NCBI RefSeq assembly: GCF_022919575.1
Contig: NZ_CP095071.1
Coordinates: 4,737,264 to 4,801,263, forward strand
Direction: 5' to 3'
DNA length: 64,000 nucleotides
From: Gracilibacillus salinarum
Lineage (GTDB): Bacteria; Bacillota; Bacilli; Bacillales; Amphibacillaceae
A program made the translations under genes and the position numbers. The notes under the pieces are model-generated. The model was not told the origin of the DNA, ran no database searches, and was given only the letters and a program-made list of their open reading frames with translations. Of the stretch, positions 1 through 8,710 are shown in pieces (positions within the stretch are counted from its first letter, which is position 1; each line of letters begins with the position of its first letter).

Positions 1-22
1 TTTCCTTATAAAGAATGCTAAA

Positions 23-51
23 TTGACGAACAATTCATTTAATCATATAAT
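23..51 (+). promoter_or_regulatory. Predicted sigma-A promoter of the yesMN-like operon
   Basis: TTGACG (23-28) and TATAAT (46-51) are separated by exactly 17 bases, about 40 bases upstream of the histidine kinase start. The spacing and near-consensus hexamers support a housekeeping promoter; activity is inferred. Confidence 0.65.
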
Positions 52-59
52 TAAAAAAA

Positions 60-73
60 TGAAAGCGGTAACA
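60..73 (+). promoter_or_regulatory. cre-like catabolite operator
   Basis: TGAAAGCGGTAACA fits the CcpA operator consensus TGWNANCGNTNWCA at every defined position. It lies just downstream of the -10 box at 46-51, a position from which CcpA usually represses. A second cre-like site precedes the solute-binding protein gene of the same locus. Confidence 0.6.
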
Positions 74-91
74 GTCAAGGGGGGTGGGGTT

Positions 92-1873
92 ATGGTTAAA
101 AAGGTCGTTCAGTATTATATGGATTTGCGCTTGAAATATAAGATGGTCTTATTAACTTCTCTTGTTTTACTAGCATTTAGTGTTGGCGGACTATCAATTC
201 TTCAATATGCATTTCATTTATATAACAAGGAAATTTATCTTCAGTCAGCACAATCCTTACAAGTATCAGCAAATTCAGTGGAAGCAGAATTGAAAAAAAT
301 GGAACGGTTATCGTATCAGATTTCTACCGATGTGTATGTGCAATCATACTTAAAAGAAATAAAAGATACAGACAACAGCTATAACCAGTTCATCATTGGA
401 ATGAATCTGCGACAGCGTGTATTAAATATTGGCAGTTTAAATAAATATGTGAAATCCATTCAGGTTTATGATATTGCTGACAAAGAATACGCGAGTGGAA
501 CAGCCCCAATAACACTTTCACAAGAGCGATTGGACAATTTGAAACAATTGGCAGAGGAAAAAGAAGGCGGAGTGAACTGGGTTTCGCCTTCAGATAATGA
601 TAATACCATTATGGCAGTTAGAGATTTACGAGATTTTGTTGAATTTTCTTTTGCCAGACTAGGATCAGTTGCTGTCCGAGTAAACATCGAAGGAATAATG
701 GATGATTTAACTAATAATCTCAAAGATCAAGAAACTTCCTTTCTAATATATGATAATAACGGAAATCAAATTTTTACAAATGAGGATGCTATCAATTCCA
801 TAAAGCCGGGGGATTTCAATGAGGGGAAATCGGGTTATCAAATAATCGATATTAATGGAAATAAGTATTTTTTGACATATGCAGAAGCGAGTCATCTTGA
901 TTGGACGTATATGATCGTAACGCCATACAGTAACCTGTTTTCTGTCATCAATAATGCGCGTACTGCTGTATTTATCACGTATCTGATTCTTTTTATTATT
1001 ATGATCTTTTTGGGAAGTAAATTCACTGGTACAATCGTTAATCCTATCGAAAGTTTAAATCAGAAAATGAAAAAAGTACAAACAGGAGACCTTGATTATT
1101 ATGATGTTGGTATTGATCAGAACCTGAATAAAGATGAAGCAGGCCAAATGCATGAAAACTTCAAAACGATGATGATTCAGATTAATTATTTAATCGGAGA
1201 AAACTATAAAAAGCAACTATTAATAAAGGAGTCTGAGTTTAAAACACTGCAGGCACAAGTGAACCCGCATTTTTTATATAATACGCTTGATTCGATTAAC
1301 TGGTCTGCCAAGGTAGTTGGCGAAAAAAGAATTTCTCAAATGGCAGAATCATTAGGTTATATATTAAGGGCTTCGATCAATATGAAAGATGACTTAATCT
1401 CATTACGTGACGAGTTATTAGTCGTGGATCATTATTTAACGATTCAAAAATATAGATTTGAAGATAGGTTATTATTTTCTAAAGACATACCAGATGAGTT
1501 ATTAGACGTTCAAATTCCCAAATTTATTATTCAGCCAATTATTGAAAATGCTATACGCTATGGGTTACAGGAGATGGTTGGTGTGTGCAGCATACATTTA
1601 TCTATATTGCATGTAGATGAAACCTTAGTTATTAGATTAATAGATAATGGACCTGGCATGTCTCCGTCCTATGTCGAACAGATTAAGCAGGGAAATTATC
1701 GCTCTAAAGGAACCGGTATAGGATTGCGCAATATAAATGAAAGAGTTCAATTGCTGTTTGGTGAGGCGTATGGTTTGCATATAGAGAGTACATGGGGAAA
1801 AGGAACTGAAGTTGCCATTATTTTGCCGAAGGGGGATATTAAAGAAAATGTACAAAGTGTTATTAGTAGATGA
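92..1873 (+). CDS. YesM-type sensor histidine kinase
   Basis: Membrane sensor kinase of the LytS/YesM class that should phosphorylate the response regulator encoded directly downstream. A transmembrane segment (about residues 17-37) is followed by an extracellular sensory region, a second membrane helix near residue 290, a HAMP linker, and a His_kinase domain with the phosphoacceptor in NPHFLYNTL (His393). The C-terminal ATPase domain carries a GTGIGL glycine loop. I placed the start at the ATG preceded by a G-rich ribosome-binding site rather than at an upstream TTG that forms the promoter -35 box. Such kinases normally sense an extracellular sugar; the ligand cannot be told here. The end overlaps the regulator gene by 26 bases. 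Confidence 0.9.
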   Translation: MVKKVVQYYMDLRLKYKMVLLTSLVLLAFSVGGLSILQYAFHLYNKEIYLQSAQSLQVSANSVEAELKKMERLSYQISTDVYVQSYLKEIKDTDNSYNQFIIGMNLRQRVLNIGSLNKYVKSIQVYDIADKEYASGTAPITLSQERLDNLKQLAEEKEGGVNWVSPSDNDNTIMAVRDLRDFVEFSFARLGSVAVRVNIEGIMDDLTNNLKDQETSFLIYDNNGNQIFTNEDAINSIKPGDFNEGKSGYQIIDINGNKYFLTYAEASHLDWTYMIVTPYSNLFSVINNARTAVFITYLILFIIMIFLGSKFTGTIVNPIESLNQKMKKVQTGDLDYYDVGIDQNLNKDEAGQMHENFKTMMIQINYLIGENYKKQLLIKESEFKTLQAQVNPHFLYNTLDSINWSAKVVGEKRISQMAESLGYILRASINMKDDLISLRDELLVVDHYLTIQKYRFEDRLLFSKDIPDELLDVQIPKFIIQPIIENAIRYGLQEMVGVCSIHLSILHVDETLVIRLIDNGPGMSPSYVEQIKQGNYRSKGTGIGLRNINERVQLLFGEAYGLHIESTWGKGTEVAIILPKGDIKENVQSVISR

Positions 1874-3377
1874 TGAACGAATGATCTTAGATGGTATATC
1901 AGTAATTGTCGATTGGAACAAATATGAGACACAGTTAATTGGAAAAGCATTTAATGGTCTTGAAGCGTATGAATTTATTAGCAAAAATAAACCGGATATT
2001 GTGATTACAGATATTACAATGCCTGGATTAGATGGGCTGCAATTAGTCAAAAAAGCACAAATAGAGTATCCAGGGATCAAATGGATATTCATCTCTGGAT
2101 ACAATGAATTTGAGTACGCCAGACAAGCGATGCGATTTGGGGTGAAACATTATTTACTAAAGCCGTGTAATGAAGAAAATATTGGTGAAGCACTTGCTGA
2201 AGTTGTGAAAGAAAAACAACAAGAGGACCACTCCTCAGCGTATGTGAAAGAAATGGAAGAAGAAAATGCTAAAATAATGATAAATGAATACGAGGAAGCA
2301 CTAAAAGAACTATTTGTTCATCCACAACAAACCGATAATGCAGAAACAAAGGTTAAATCAATCATGGAAGAACTGTATGGAGAACAGTCGTGCCTATTTG
2401 CTATGATATACATCAAAGATAGGTTGGCCTATGATCAGTTAGTCACGTTAAAACATTCCATAAAAAGCAGCTTTCTTCAAGAAACAGTCCTTGCTAACAT
2501 TATAGATAATAGCATTCTATTACTTCTGCGTTCTAATGACACCAAATACCTTAAGCAACTTCTGCAATATGAAGAGAAGCTTCAACATTATTCCCATACA
2601 ATAGTGATGACTGGATTATGCAGTCATCAGGATATGGGTGGCGTACCGAGTTTAGAAGAAATGAATTTCCATGTATTTTATCGGCCAAATCAGCTCTTCA
2701 TTGATATGAATCATTGCTCATCACACTTAAGTAAATCTGTTCATAGTATTGATTTTTCATTTGAAAAGATTTTGAATTGTATAAAAGAAGGCAATAAGAC
2801 TGAAATGGTCGCTCTTTTTCAACGATTAGAAGAAGATTTAAGACAACATGATGTTATGCCCAAAAGAGCGCGGGGATATTTTATTCAAATCTATTTGTTT
2901 ATCGTACAACGCTTAAGTCATCGTTCGACAGAGGATCATATTCAAGTGATTAACGAAATGGAGGATTATCATCACGTAACGGATTTTACGATATTCTTTG
3001 AACAGTTATTTGACCGGCTAATTCAACTGTCCGGTCAGGAAGGTAACTATTCTAAAACAGTTAAGATGATGCTCGGATTTATCGAAGAGGAAATTGCCAA
3101 TCCGGAACTTTCCTTACAATGGATAGCGAATCATCGTTTGTTTATGAATGCCGATTATCTTGGTAAAACTTTCAAGAAGGAAACAGGAAAAGGTTTCTCT
3201 GCATTCCTTACCAACACCAGGATAAATAAAGCGATTGAAATGATTGAAAAGGAAAGAGACATTAAAGTTTTTGAATTAGCAGAGCGGTTAGGTTTTGGTA
3301 ATAATCCTCAATATTTCAGCCAAATCTTTAAGAAAATAAAGGGATATTCTCCTTCAGAACGGATTAAATCAGGTTAA
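1848..3377 (+). CDS. YesN-type AraC-family response regulator
   Basis: DNA-binding partner of the upstream YesM-like kinase. The N-terminal receiver domain has the acidic pair in VDDE and a phosphorylatable Asp55 in DITMPGLDG; the last ~100 residues form an AraC-type double helix-turn-helix with the typical GFGNNPQYFSQIFKK segment. The middle ~250 residues show no familiar domain, as is common in this class. The start is the ATG after a GGGGGA ribosome-binding site inside the kinase gene, so the two genes are translationally linked. It most likely activates the sugar transporter genes that follow. Confidence 0.9.
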   Translation: MYKVLLVDDERMILDGISVIVDWNKYETQLIGKAFNGLEAYEFISKNKPDIVITDITMPGLDGLQLVKKAQIEYPGIKWIFISGYNEFEYARQAMRFGVKHYLLKPCNEENIGEALAEVVKEKQQEDHSSAYVKEMEEENAKIMINEYEEALKELFVHPQQTDNAETKVKSIMEELYGEQSCLFAMIYIKDRLAYDQLVTLKHSIKSSFLQETVLANIIDNSILLLLRSNDTKYLKQLLQYEEKLQHYSHTIVMTGLCSHQDMGGVPSLEEMNFHVFYRPNQLFIDMNHCSSHLSKSVHSIDFSFEKILNCIKEGNKTEMVALFQRLEEDLRQHDVMPKRARGYFIQIYLFIVQRLSHRSTEDHIQVINEMEDYHHVTDFTIFFEQLFDRLIQLSGQEGNYSKTVKMMLGFIEEEIANPELSLQWIANHRLFMNADYLGKTFKKETGKGFSAFLTNTRINKAIEMIEKERDIKVFELAERLGFGNNPQYFSQIFKKIKGYSPSERIKSG

Positions 3378-3477
3378 AAGAAGGAATATCTGCAATTTAG
3401 TGATTTAACACTGATTTTTGAACATTTAGCACTGATAATTATATCCTATTTTTTCAAATATTTTGATAATATATAAG

Positions 3478-3491
3478 TGTAATCGCTTACA
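3478..3491 (+). promoter_or_regulatory. cre-like operator before the solute-binding protein gene
   Basis: TGTAATCGCTTACA fits TGWNANCGNTNWCA fully and is nearly palindromic. It sits about 28 bases before the binding-protein start, next to AT-rich sequence that could hold a promoter. CcpA binding is the simplest reading; a LacI-family repressor could also use such a palindrome. Confidence 0.55.
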
Positions 3492-3518
3492 GTGTTTTTA
3501 AAAAGGGGAGGATAAGAA

Positions 3519-4853
3519 ATGAAAAAATCTTTGTTAGTACTGTTAGGAATGATGATGATTTTATGGCTTGCTGCATGTAGCGGCGACGGGGGAAGTGAAG
3601 AAGCTTCCAGTGACGATAATGCATCTGAAGAAACGGCAGACAATGGAGACTCTGAAGGTGCTGAATCTGGTGATGAAGAAGTAACCTTACGGATTGCCTG
3701 GTGGGGTTCTCAACCACGACATGATTATACTTTAGAAGTAATTAAAATGTATGAGGAACAGCATCCGAATGTCACAATTGAACCAGAATATGCAAGTTGG
3801 GATGATTACTGGCAAAAATTAGCTCCACAAGCAGCAGCAAATGAATTACCTGACATCGTGCAAATGGACTTATCTTATCTTTCACAATATGCAGAAAATA
3901 ATCAATTAGCGGATTTATCACCTTTTATTGGAAGTAATATCGACGATACTAATATTTCACAAAATGCGATTGACGGCGGTAAAGTCGGCGATGGAGTTTA
4001 TGGTTTTAACCTTGGTGTAAACGCTTTAAGTTTTCATTATAATCCAGAAATTATGTCAGAATTAGGATATGACGAATTCCCTGAAGAATGGACTTGGGAA
4101 GAATATCAGGAAATTTCTCAGAAAGCGGTAGATGCAGGCTATTATTTCGATAATGGCTTGAAAGCAGATGTATTCTTTAATTATTACTTACGTCAGAATG
4201 GAAAACGCTTATACGCTGAAGATGGAAGCGGTTTAGGCTATGAAGATGATCAATTATTCGTAGATTTCTTTAAAATGGTCCAGGAACAAGTGGAATCAGA
4301 AGCAACTCCAACACCTGATTTCTTAGCACAATTAGCTGGTCCGGAAGATGACCCAGTCGTCAAAGGAGAAGGGGTAGGTATCTTCCAATGGTCTAACCAG
4401 TTTGTCGGGTTGGAAGATATTTCAGAGTCTAGCTTTGAGTTTGCTCCTACGCCAGGTCCGAATGTAGACCAAGGGTTGTTCTTAAAACCTAGTATGTTCT
4501 TCTCTGTATCAGAGAACTCAGAACAAAAAGAAGCAGCAGCTGATTTTCTTAACTTCTTTATCAATGATGTAGAAGCAAATAAATTAATTCTAGGTGATCG
4601 TGGTGTACCAGTTTCATCAGAAGTAAAAGATGCTTTATTGAGTGAAGTTTCTGAAGCACAGGCAAAAGTCTTCGAATATGTTGCATGGGCGGAAGAAAAC
4701 AGTACTGCAATGGGTGCTCCAGATCCAGCTGGCGCAGGTGAAGTAATCGAATTAATTGATGGACTGCAAGAGCAAATTGCATATGGTGAAATTTCGCCAG
4801 AGGATGCAGCCACACAATTCAGAACACAAGCTGAAAGTATTTTAGGCAATTAA
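3519..4853 (+). CDS. Sugar ABC transporter substrate-binding lipoprotein
   Basis: Extracytoplasmic solute-binding protein (family 1) that would capture a mono- or oligosaccharide and deliver it to the two permeases downstream. The signal peptide ends in a LAAC lipobox (lipidated Cys20), followed by an acidic Ser/Glu/Asp-rich linker and the binding domain, which begins with TLRIAWWGSQP. The mature protein is strongly acidic, as often in halotolerant Bacillaceae. A strong AGGGGAGG-type ribosome-binding site precedes the start. A hairpin after the gene probably makes it more abundant than the permeases. Layout resembles B. subtilis YesO; the substrate is unknown. Confidence 0.88.
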   Translation: MKKSLLVLLGMMMILWLAACSGDGGSEEASSDDNASEETADNGDSEGAESGDEEVTLRIAWWGSQPRHDYTLEVIKMYEEQHPNVTIEPEYASWDDYWQKLAPQAAANELPDIVQMDLSYLSQYAENNQLADLSPFIGSNIDDTNISQNAIDGGKVGDGVYGFNLGVNALSFHYNPEIMSELGYDEFPEEWTWEEYQEISQKAVDAGYYFDNGLKADVFFNYYLRQNGKRLYAEDGSGLGYEDDQLFVDFFKMVQEQVESEATPTPDFLAQLAGPEDDPVVKGEGVGIFQWSNQFVGLEDISESSFEFAPTPGPNVDQGLFLKPSMFFSVSENSEQKEAAADFLNFFINDVEANKLILGDRGVPVSSEVKDALLSEVSEAQAKVFEYVAWAEENSTAMGAPDPAGAGEVIELIDGLQEQIAYGEISPEDAATQFRTQAESILGN

Positions 4854-4866
4854 GCAAGTTGTGAAG

Positions 4867-4906
4867 AACAGTAGCTGATCCACAAGAGGTCAGCTATTGT
4901 TTTTCC
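4867..4906 (+). terminator. Intercistronic hairpin between binding protein and permeases
   Basis: A 12-bp stem (AACAGTAGCTGA with TCAGCTATTGTT, including G-T pairs) is followed by a T-run. It lies between binding-protein and permease genes transcribed in the same direction, so it probably attenuates or stabilises the message rather than ending the operon. Confidence 0.6.
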
Positions 4907-4939
4907 AACTATCGTTGATAATAGAAGGGAGCTTTCAAA

Positions 4940-5836
4940 ATGCAGACAAATATGAAGCAAAACCTTTGGGGATATCTATTTATTGGCCCTTTTGTTATTG
5001 GATTCCTTGCATTTACTATTATTCCTATTGTTGCTTCTTTTTACTTTTCATTTACTTCTTACGATTTATTTAATTCTCCACGTTGGATCGGGTTACAGAA
5101 CTTTAAAGAGATGTTTACTGCAGATCCAAGATATTTACACTCATTAAAGATTACCTTTATTTATGTTTTTGCTGGTGTGCCTTTACGATTACTATTTGCG
5201 TTAATCGTTGCGATGTTGTTGAATACGGCCTCAAGAGCAGTAGGTTTATATCGTACATTATATTATTTACCTTCTTTAATCGGGGGAAGTGTTGCAGTTG
5301 CCATTATGTGGCGGAATATCTTTGGTGATGAAGGTGTTGTTAACATTGCGTTAATGTCAATTGGTATAGATCCTGTCAGGTGGTTTGGGGATCCGACTGC
5401 TGCCTTATGGATGCTTATTTTCCTGTCTATTTGGCAATTTGGTTCTTCGATGTTAATTTTCTTAGCCGGTTTAAAGTCGATTCCGCAAAGTTATTATGAA
5501 GCGGCCAGTGTAGATGGTGCCAGTTTCTTTCAAAAATTCTTCAGCATTACGATTCCAATGCTCAGCCCCGTCATTTTGTTTAATGCAGTTATGCAGACGA
5601 TTGGAGCATTTATGACATTTGTTCCAGCCTTTATTATTTCCAAAGGTACTGGCGGACCATTGGATGGAACGCTTCTTTACTCGTTATATCTATTTAAACA
5701 AGGATTTGAGTTTTTCCATATGGGATACGCATCCGCGATGGCTTGGGTAATGCTGGTGATTATTGCGATATTAACTTCTATTATCTTTATGACATCCAGA
5801 TTTTGGGTGCACTATGAATCAGAAGGAGGCAAATAA
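4940..5836 (+). CDS. Sugar ABC transporter permease, YesP/MalF type
   Basis: Inner-membrane channel subunit of a CUT1-type carbohydrate importer. Six hydrophobic segments are visible, and the EAASVDGASFFQKFFSITIP stretch is the EAA loop that docks the ATPase. Length (298 residues) is normal. It follows the binding-protein gene and is separated by three bases from the second permease. No ATPase gene lies nearby, so a shared MsmX-like ATPase elsewhere probably energises it, as known for YesOPQ in B. subtilis. Confidence 0.88.
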   Translation: MQTNMKQNLWGYLFIGPFVIGFLAFTIIPIVASFYFSFTSYDLFNSPRWIGLQNFKEMFTADPRYLHSLKITFIYVFAGVPLRLLFALIVAMLLNTASRAVGLYRTLYYLPSLIGGSVAVAIMWRNIFGDEGVVNIALMSIGIDPVRWFGDPTAALWMLIFLSIWQFGSSMLIFLAGLKSIPQSYYEAASVDGASFFQKFFSITIPMLSPVILFNAVMQTIGAFMTFVPAFIISKGTGGPLDGTLLYSLYLFKQGFEFFHMGYASAMAWVMLVIIAILTSIIFMTSRFWVHYESEGGK

Positions 5837-5839
5837 TCG

Positions 5840-6679
5840 ATGAAACCAAAACACGTAAAAAAACTAATTTATCATGTCATCGTCGGTGGCTTTGCCATCC
5901 TGCTACTATATCCAGTTGCCTGGCTTGTGATGAGTTCTTTTAAAAAGAGTGAGCGCATTTTCGTAACAGCTGATTCTCTTTTGCCTGATCCATTTGTATT
6001 GAGTAACTATGGTCAAGGATGGGAAGGATTCGGTGATTATGGATTCGGTACGTTTATAACGAATACAGCAGTGTTCGTTGCATTAGTATTAATCGGTCAC
6101 CTAATCTCCTGTTCGTTAATTGCTTTTGGATTTGCACGTTTGAAGTTTGCGGGACGTGGTTTCTGGTTTGCGATTATGATCATGACACTAATGCTTCCAT
6201 ATGAAGTAGTAATGATACCGCAATACATTATCTTTGCAAAGTTAGAATGGTTGAATTCATTGAAACCATTGGTAGTTCCAGCCTTCTTTGGTCATCCGTT
6301 CTTTATTTTCTTATTGGTGCAGTTTATACGTACTATACCACGCGAATTAGATGAAGCGGCGATTATTGATGGATGTAATACGTTTGGCATTTACCGAAGA
6401 ATTATCTTACCTTTAATTGTGCCTGCTTTAGCAACAACTGCTATATTTACATTCTATTGGACATGGGATAACTTGCTTGGTCCAGTATTATATTTAAACA
6501 GTCCATCAAAGTATACGGTCTCAATGGCGTTGAATATGTTCTTAAGTAATGAAACCGTATCGAATTGGGGTGCAATGTTTGCCATGTCGGTTGTCTCGTT
6601 AATACCGGTCTTTGTCATCTTCTTTATTTTCCAACGTTACGTTGTAGAAGGAATCAGTACAAGTGGTTTAAAAGGGTAA
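5840..6679 (+). CDS. Sugar ABC transporter permease, YesQ/MalG type
   Basis: Second channel subunit of the importer, pairing with the preceding permease. It has six predicted membrane helices and an EAA loop ([21 protein letters not shown]) and ends in the [12 protein letters not shown] tail usual for MalG-type proteins. The ribosome-binding site (AGGAGG) overlaps the upstream stop region, showing co-transcription. Confidence 0.88.
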   Translation: MKPKHVKKLIYHVIVGGFAILLLYPVAWLVMSSFKKSERIFVTADSLLPDPFVLSNYGQGWEGFGDYGFGTFITNTAVFVALVLIGHLISCSLIAFGFARLKFAGRGFWFAIMIMTLMLPYEVVMIPQYIIFAKLEWLNSLKPLVVPAFFGHPFFIFLLVQFIRTIPRELDEAAIIDGCNTFGIYRRIILPLIVPALATTAIFTFYWTWDNLLGPVLYLNSPSKYTVSMALNMFLSNETVSNWGAMFAMSVVSLIPVFVIFFIFQRYVVEGISTSGLKG

Positions 6680-6735
6680 CACTTTTTTTGTATTTTATAG
6701 AAAGCAGAACATACTTATCAGAGGAGGATATTAGT

Positions 6736-7368
6736 ATGAACGCGTTAAACAAAGCTTTTGAATGGATAAGCAAAGTGGCATATTTAAATGTATTATGGAT
6801 TGGATTTACCGTACTGGGTCTGCTTGTTGCAGGATTATTTCCAGCTACAGCTGCCGTTTTTGCTGTCATGAGAAAATGGATAACCGGCTATACTGATATC
6901 CCTCTTTTTAAAACGTTTTGGCAGTCTTTTCGAGCATCATTTGTGCAGGCAAATATATTAGGATATATCTTTGCTGCAATTGCTTATGTGTTATATTTGG
7001 ATTTTGTATTTATTACGGTGGCGCCAAATGATTTTGTTATGATACTGACTGTTCCCTTTTTGTTCGTCAGCATTTTGGCAGGATTAACCTTTTTGTATGT
7101 GTTTCCGGTATATTCCCACTACCAGATGCGTATTTTCGAAGTGATCAAGAGTGCCTTTTTTATCATGATCTTAAATCCGTTAAAGACTTTAATCATGACA
7201 TTGGGCGTATTTGGTATTATGTTTGTACTATGGCATTTCCAAGGATTGGCGCTTTTCTTCAGTATGAGCCTGATTTCGCTTGCGATCATGCTTCCTGCTC
7301 AAAAAGCTTTTGAAAAAATTAAGGAAAAGAAGGCAACCTATGACGAAAATGCCTTAGCCGAAGAATAA
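6736..7368 (+). CDS. YesL-like DUF624 membrane protein
   Basis: A 210-residue membrane protein with four to five hydrophobic helices and the N-terminal pattern LNVLWIGFTVLG typical of the DUF624/YesL family. Members are encoded beside YesMN-regulated sugar importers, but their molecular role is not established. The start is the ATG following GAGGAGG; an upstream open extension overlaps the permease gene and was discarded. It is the last gene of the sugar locus, followed by a strong terminator. Confidence 0.8.
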   Translation: MNALNKAFEWISKVAYLNVLWIGFTVLGLLVAGLFPATAAVFAVMRKWITGYTDIPLFKTFWQSFRASFVQANILGYIFAAIAYVLYLDFVFITVAPNDFVMILTVPFLFVSILAGLTFLYVFPVYSHYQMRIFEVIKSAFFIMILNPLKTLIMTLGVFGIMFVLWHFQGLALFFSMSLISLAIMLPAQKAFEKIKEKKATYDENALAEE

Positions 7369-7373
7369 AAAAG

Positions 7374-7423
7374 CAACACCTCCAAATGGTAATGATTCAT
7401 TATTATTTGGAGGTGTTTTTTTA
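7374..7423 (+). terminator. Rho-independent terminator of the sugar transport operon
   Basis: A 12-bp perfect stem (AACACCTCCAAA / TTTGGAGGTGTT) around a 20-base loop and followed by a T-run, a few bases after the YesL-like stop codon. Confidence 0.85.
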
Positions 7424-7427
7424 TAAA

Positions 7428-8057
7428 TACAGAAAGCATAGTCCACGTTCTGACAGTAACAGCCGTTTCTACGCGTGCGCCCAGAAACTAGGAGACTTCC
7501 TGCATCACCCTACGATAAAGAAGATGAAGTTGAGTTTCGATAATATGGATTATGTAAAGTAGAATTGTGTGTAAATGTGGTAATTGATATGAAATATGTG
7601 CTTAGCAAAGCTCCGGAAATAGTCTCCGCGTCCTGTGGGCTCAGCTAGGCTACTACTTGAATTACTTCCTTGCTGTCTTGTGCCGAGGAAGCTTACTTCG
7701 AAGGAAAGCTTGCAGATACAGGCACAAATGAAGTGGATTTTCAGTTGGCGCTGAGGCATGAGGAGTCGACGACTATTTCCTACGCCTTAGGAAAGTGCTA
7801 CAACGTATGGAACAGCTTGAGGCAGTGGTCTAGAAATTATGTTATTCTTTCAATTCCTGATATATAGTGATGAGTGATCAATATGCTATCTCTTACAAAG
7901 GTTGTAGATTACCAATCCTAGCGTAGACCAACCACGTAGACTCCCGCGGGACGCGGAGTGGTTGGACGAAGCGGTATTCTAGTACATCAAATATTTCAAT
8001 ATGGATGCTTGGTTAGTAATGCTTACTTTACATAATCCATATTATAGGTAGCTGTAC
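7428..8057 (+). repeat. Composite intergenic repeat, copy 1 (partial module A, module B, module C)
   Basis: This gene-free stretch starts with a diverged piece of module A (about 7450-7519). The element proper runs between inverted repeats: taatatggattatgtaaag near 7541 and ctttacataatccatatta near 8026. Module B covers about 7604-7842 and a short form of module C about 7867-8046. In module C the outer CCAACCAC/GTGGTTGG arms are close together because the inner segment present at 38.3 kb is absent. Apparent reading frames here are artefacts of the repeat. Confidence 0.8.
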
Positions 8058-8543
8058 ATACACAAGTTGATTAGTGACGGGTGCATTCATTAGTTTGAAT
8101 CCTAAGTTTCCATAAGGATCAAAAGCAAAGTGGGCAGCAGATATTCAAGGAACATTTACTCCACATTTGTTGATATTTGCTTGTCTGAGGAGAAAAGCCT
8201 ACACAAATCGCTAATGTCCGCATTATAATACTATTAAAACCAGATCATGATCATGATTTAATAGAATAGTGAGCTGTATTTTAGAATGTGAGCAGTGGGT
8301 AAATGCCTACTTAGTCAACCTTATGCATGTTATTGGTTTCATTATAATTTCTGGTTAAAACACCGATGATTTCCTATTTTGTCCTATGCTTGTCCTACTA
8401 TATTTCGACATGTTCAATTGTAATACAAATAGAATTGTAACAGGAATATTGTGGATGTAAGCATATTCATTGGCATATTTTGGTGCTGTTAATGGTAGAT
8501 TTATACCTGATTTCTACACAAAATAACATAATAACTGATAGTT
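8058..8543. other. Gene-free stretch before the cwlO-like gene
   Basis: No convincing gene. The first ~40 bases resemble a decayed right flank of the repeat family. A small inverted repeat lies at 8231-8264 (CTATTAAA/TTTAATAG around a TCATGATCATGA palindrome). Two TGTAAY hexamers occur at 8419 and 8436, with 17-base rather than WalR-like 11-base periodicity. The rest is AT-rich sequence with no assignable function. Confidence 0.5.
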
Positions 8544-8572
8544 TTGAAACACAATTGTAATATTCGTATAAT
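8544..8572 (+). promoter_or_regulatory. Predicted promoter with WalR-like direct repeat, cwlO-like gene
   Basis: TTGAAA (8544-8549) and TATAAT (8567-8572) are separated by 17 bases. TGTAAT-N5-TATAAT at 8556-8572 is one base from the WalR/YycF consensus TGTWAH-N5-TGTWAH. This would give an untranslated leader of about 130 bases. B. subtilis cwlO belongs to the WalR regulon, which makes the match plausible; binding is inferred. Confidence 0.5.
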
Positions 8573-8710
8573 ATGACTGCAATCTACATGTGTTACAATG
8601 AGTCTGGTTCTAAAGATAGAATACAAGATTACATACAACATAAAACAAGAATGATACATAAATACAAAGAAACGATGATAATTAATTATTGTGGAAAGTA
8701 GGGGAGTCTC

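Noticed and set aside
4250..4849. 199-codon frame antisense to the sugar-binding protein gene
   Set aside because: Mirror of a strongly supported gene; arises from its codon bias, without start signals.
7550..7867. Two overlapping open frames (one per strand), one rich in Cys/Ser/Arg and similar to a frame at 53811-54023
   Set aside because: Both lie in repeat module B. The similarity of the translations reflects DNA repeats; frames differ in length, have no ribosome-binding site and are broken in other copies.
7428..8057. CRISPR-like array, because of repeated GC-rich segments
   Set aside because: No short direct repeats at regular spacing and no cas genes; repeats are long and modular.
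8419..8441. Two TGTAAY hexamers as a WalR site
   Set aside because: They are 17 bases apart instead of 11; the site overlapping the promoter at 8556 fits better.
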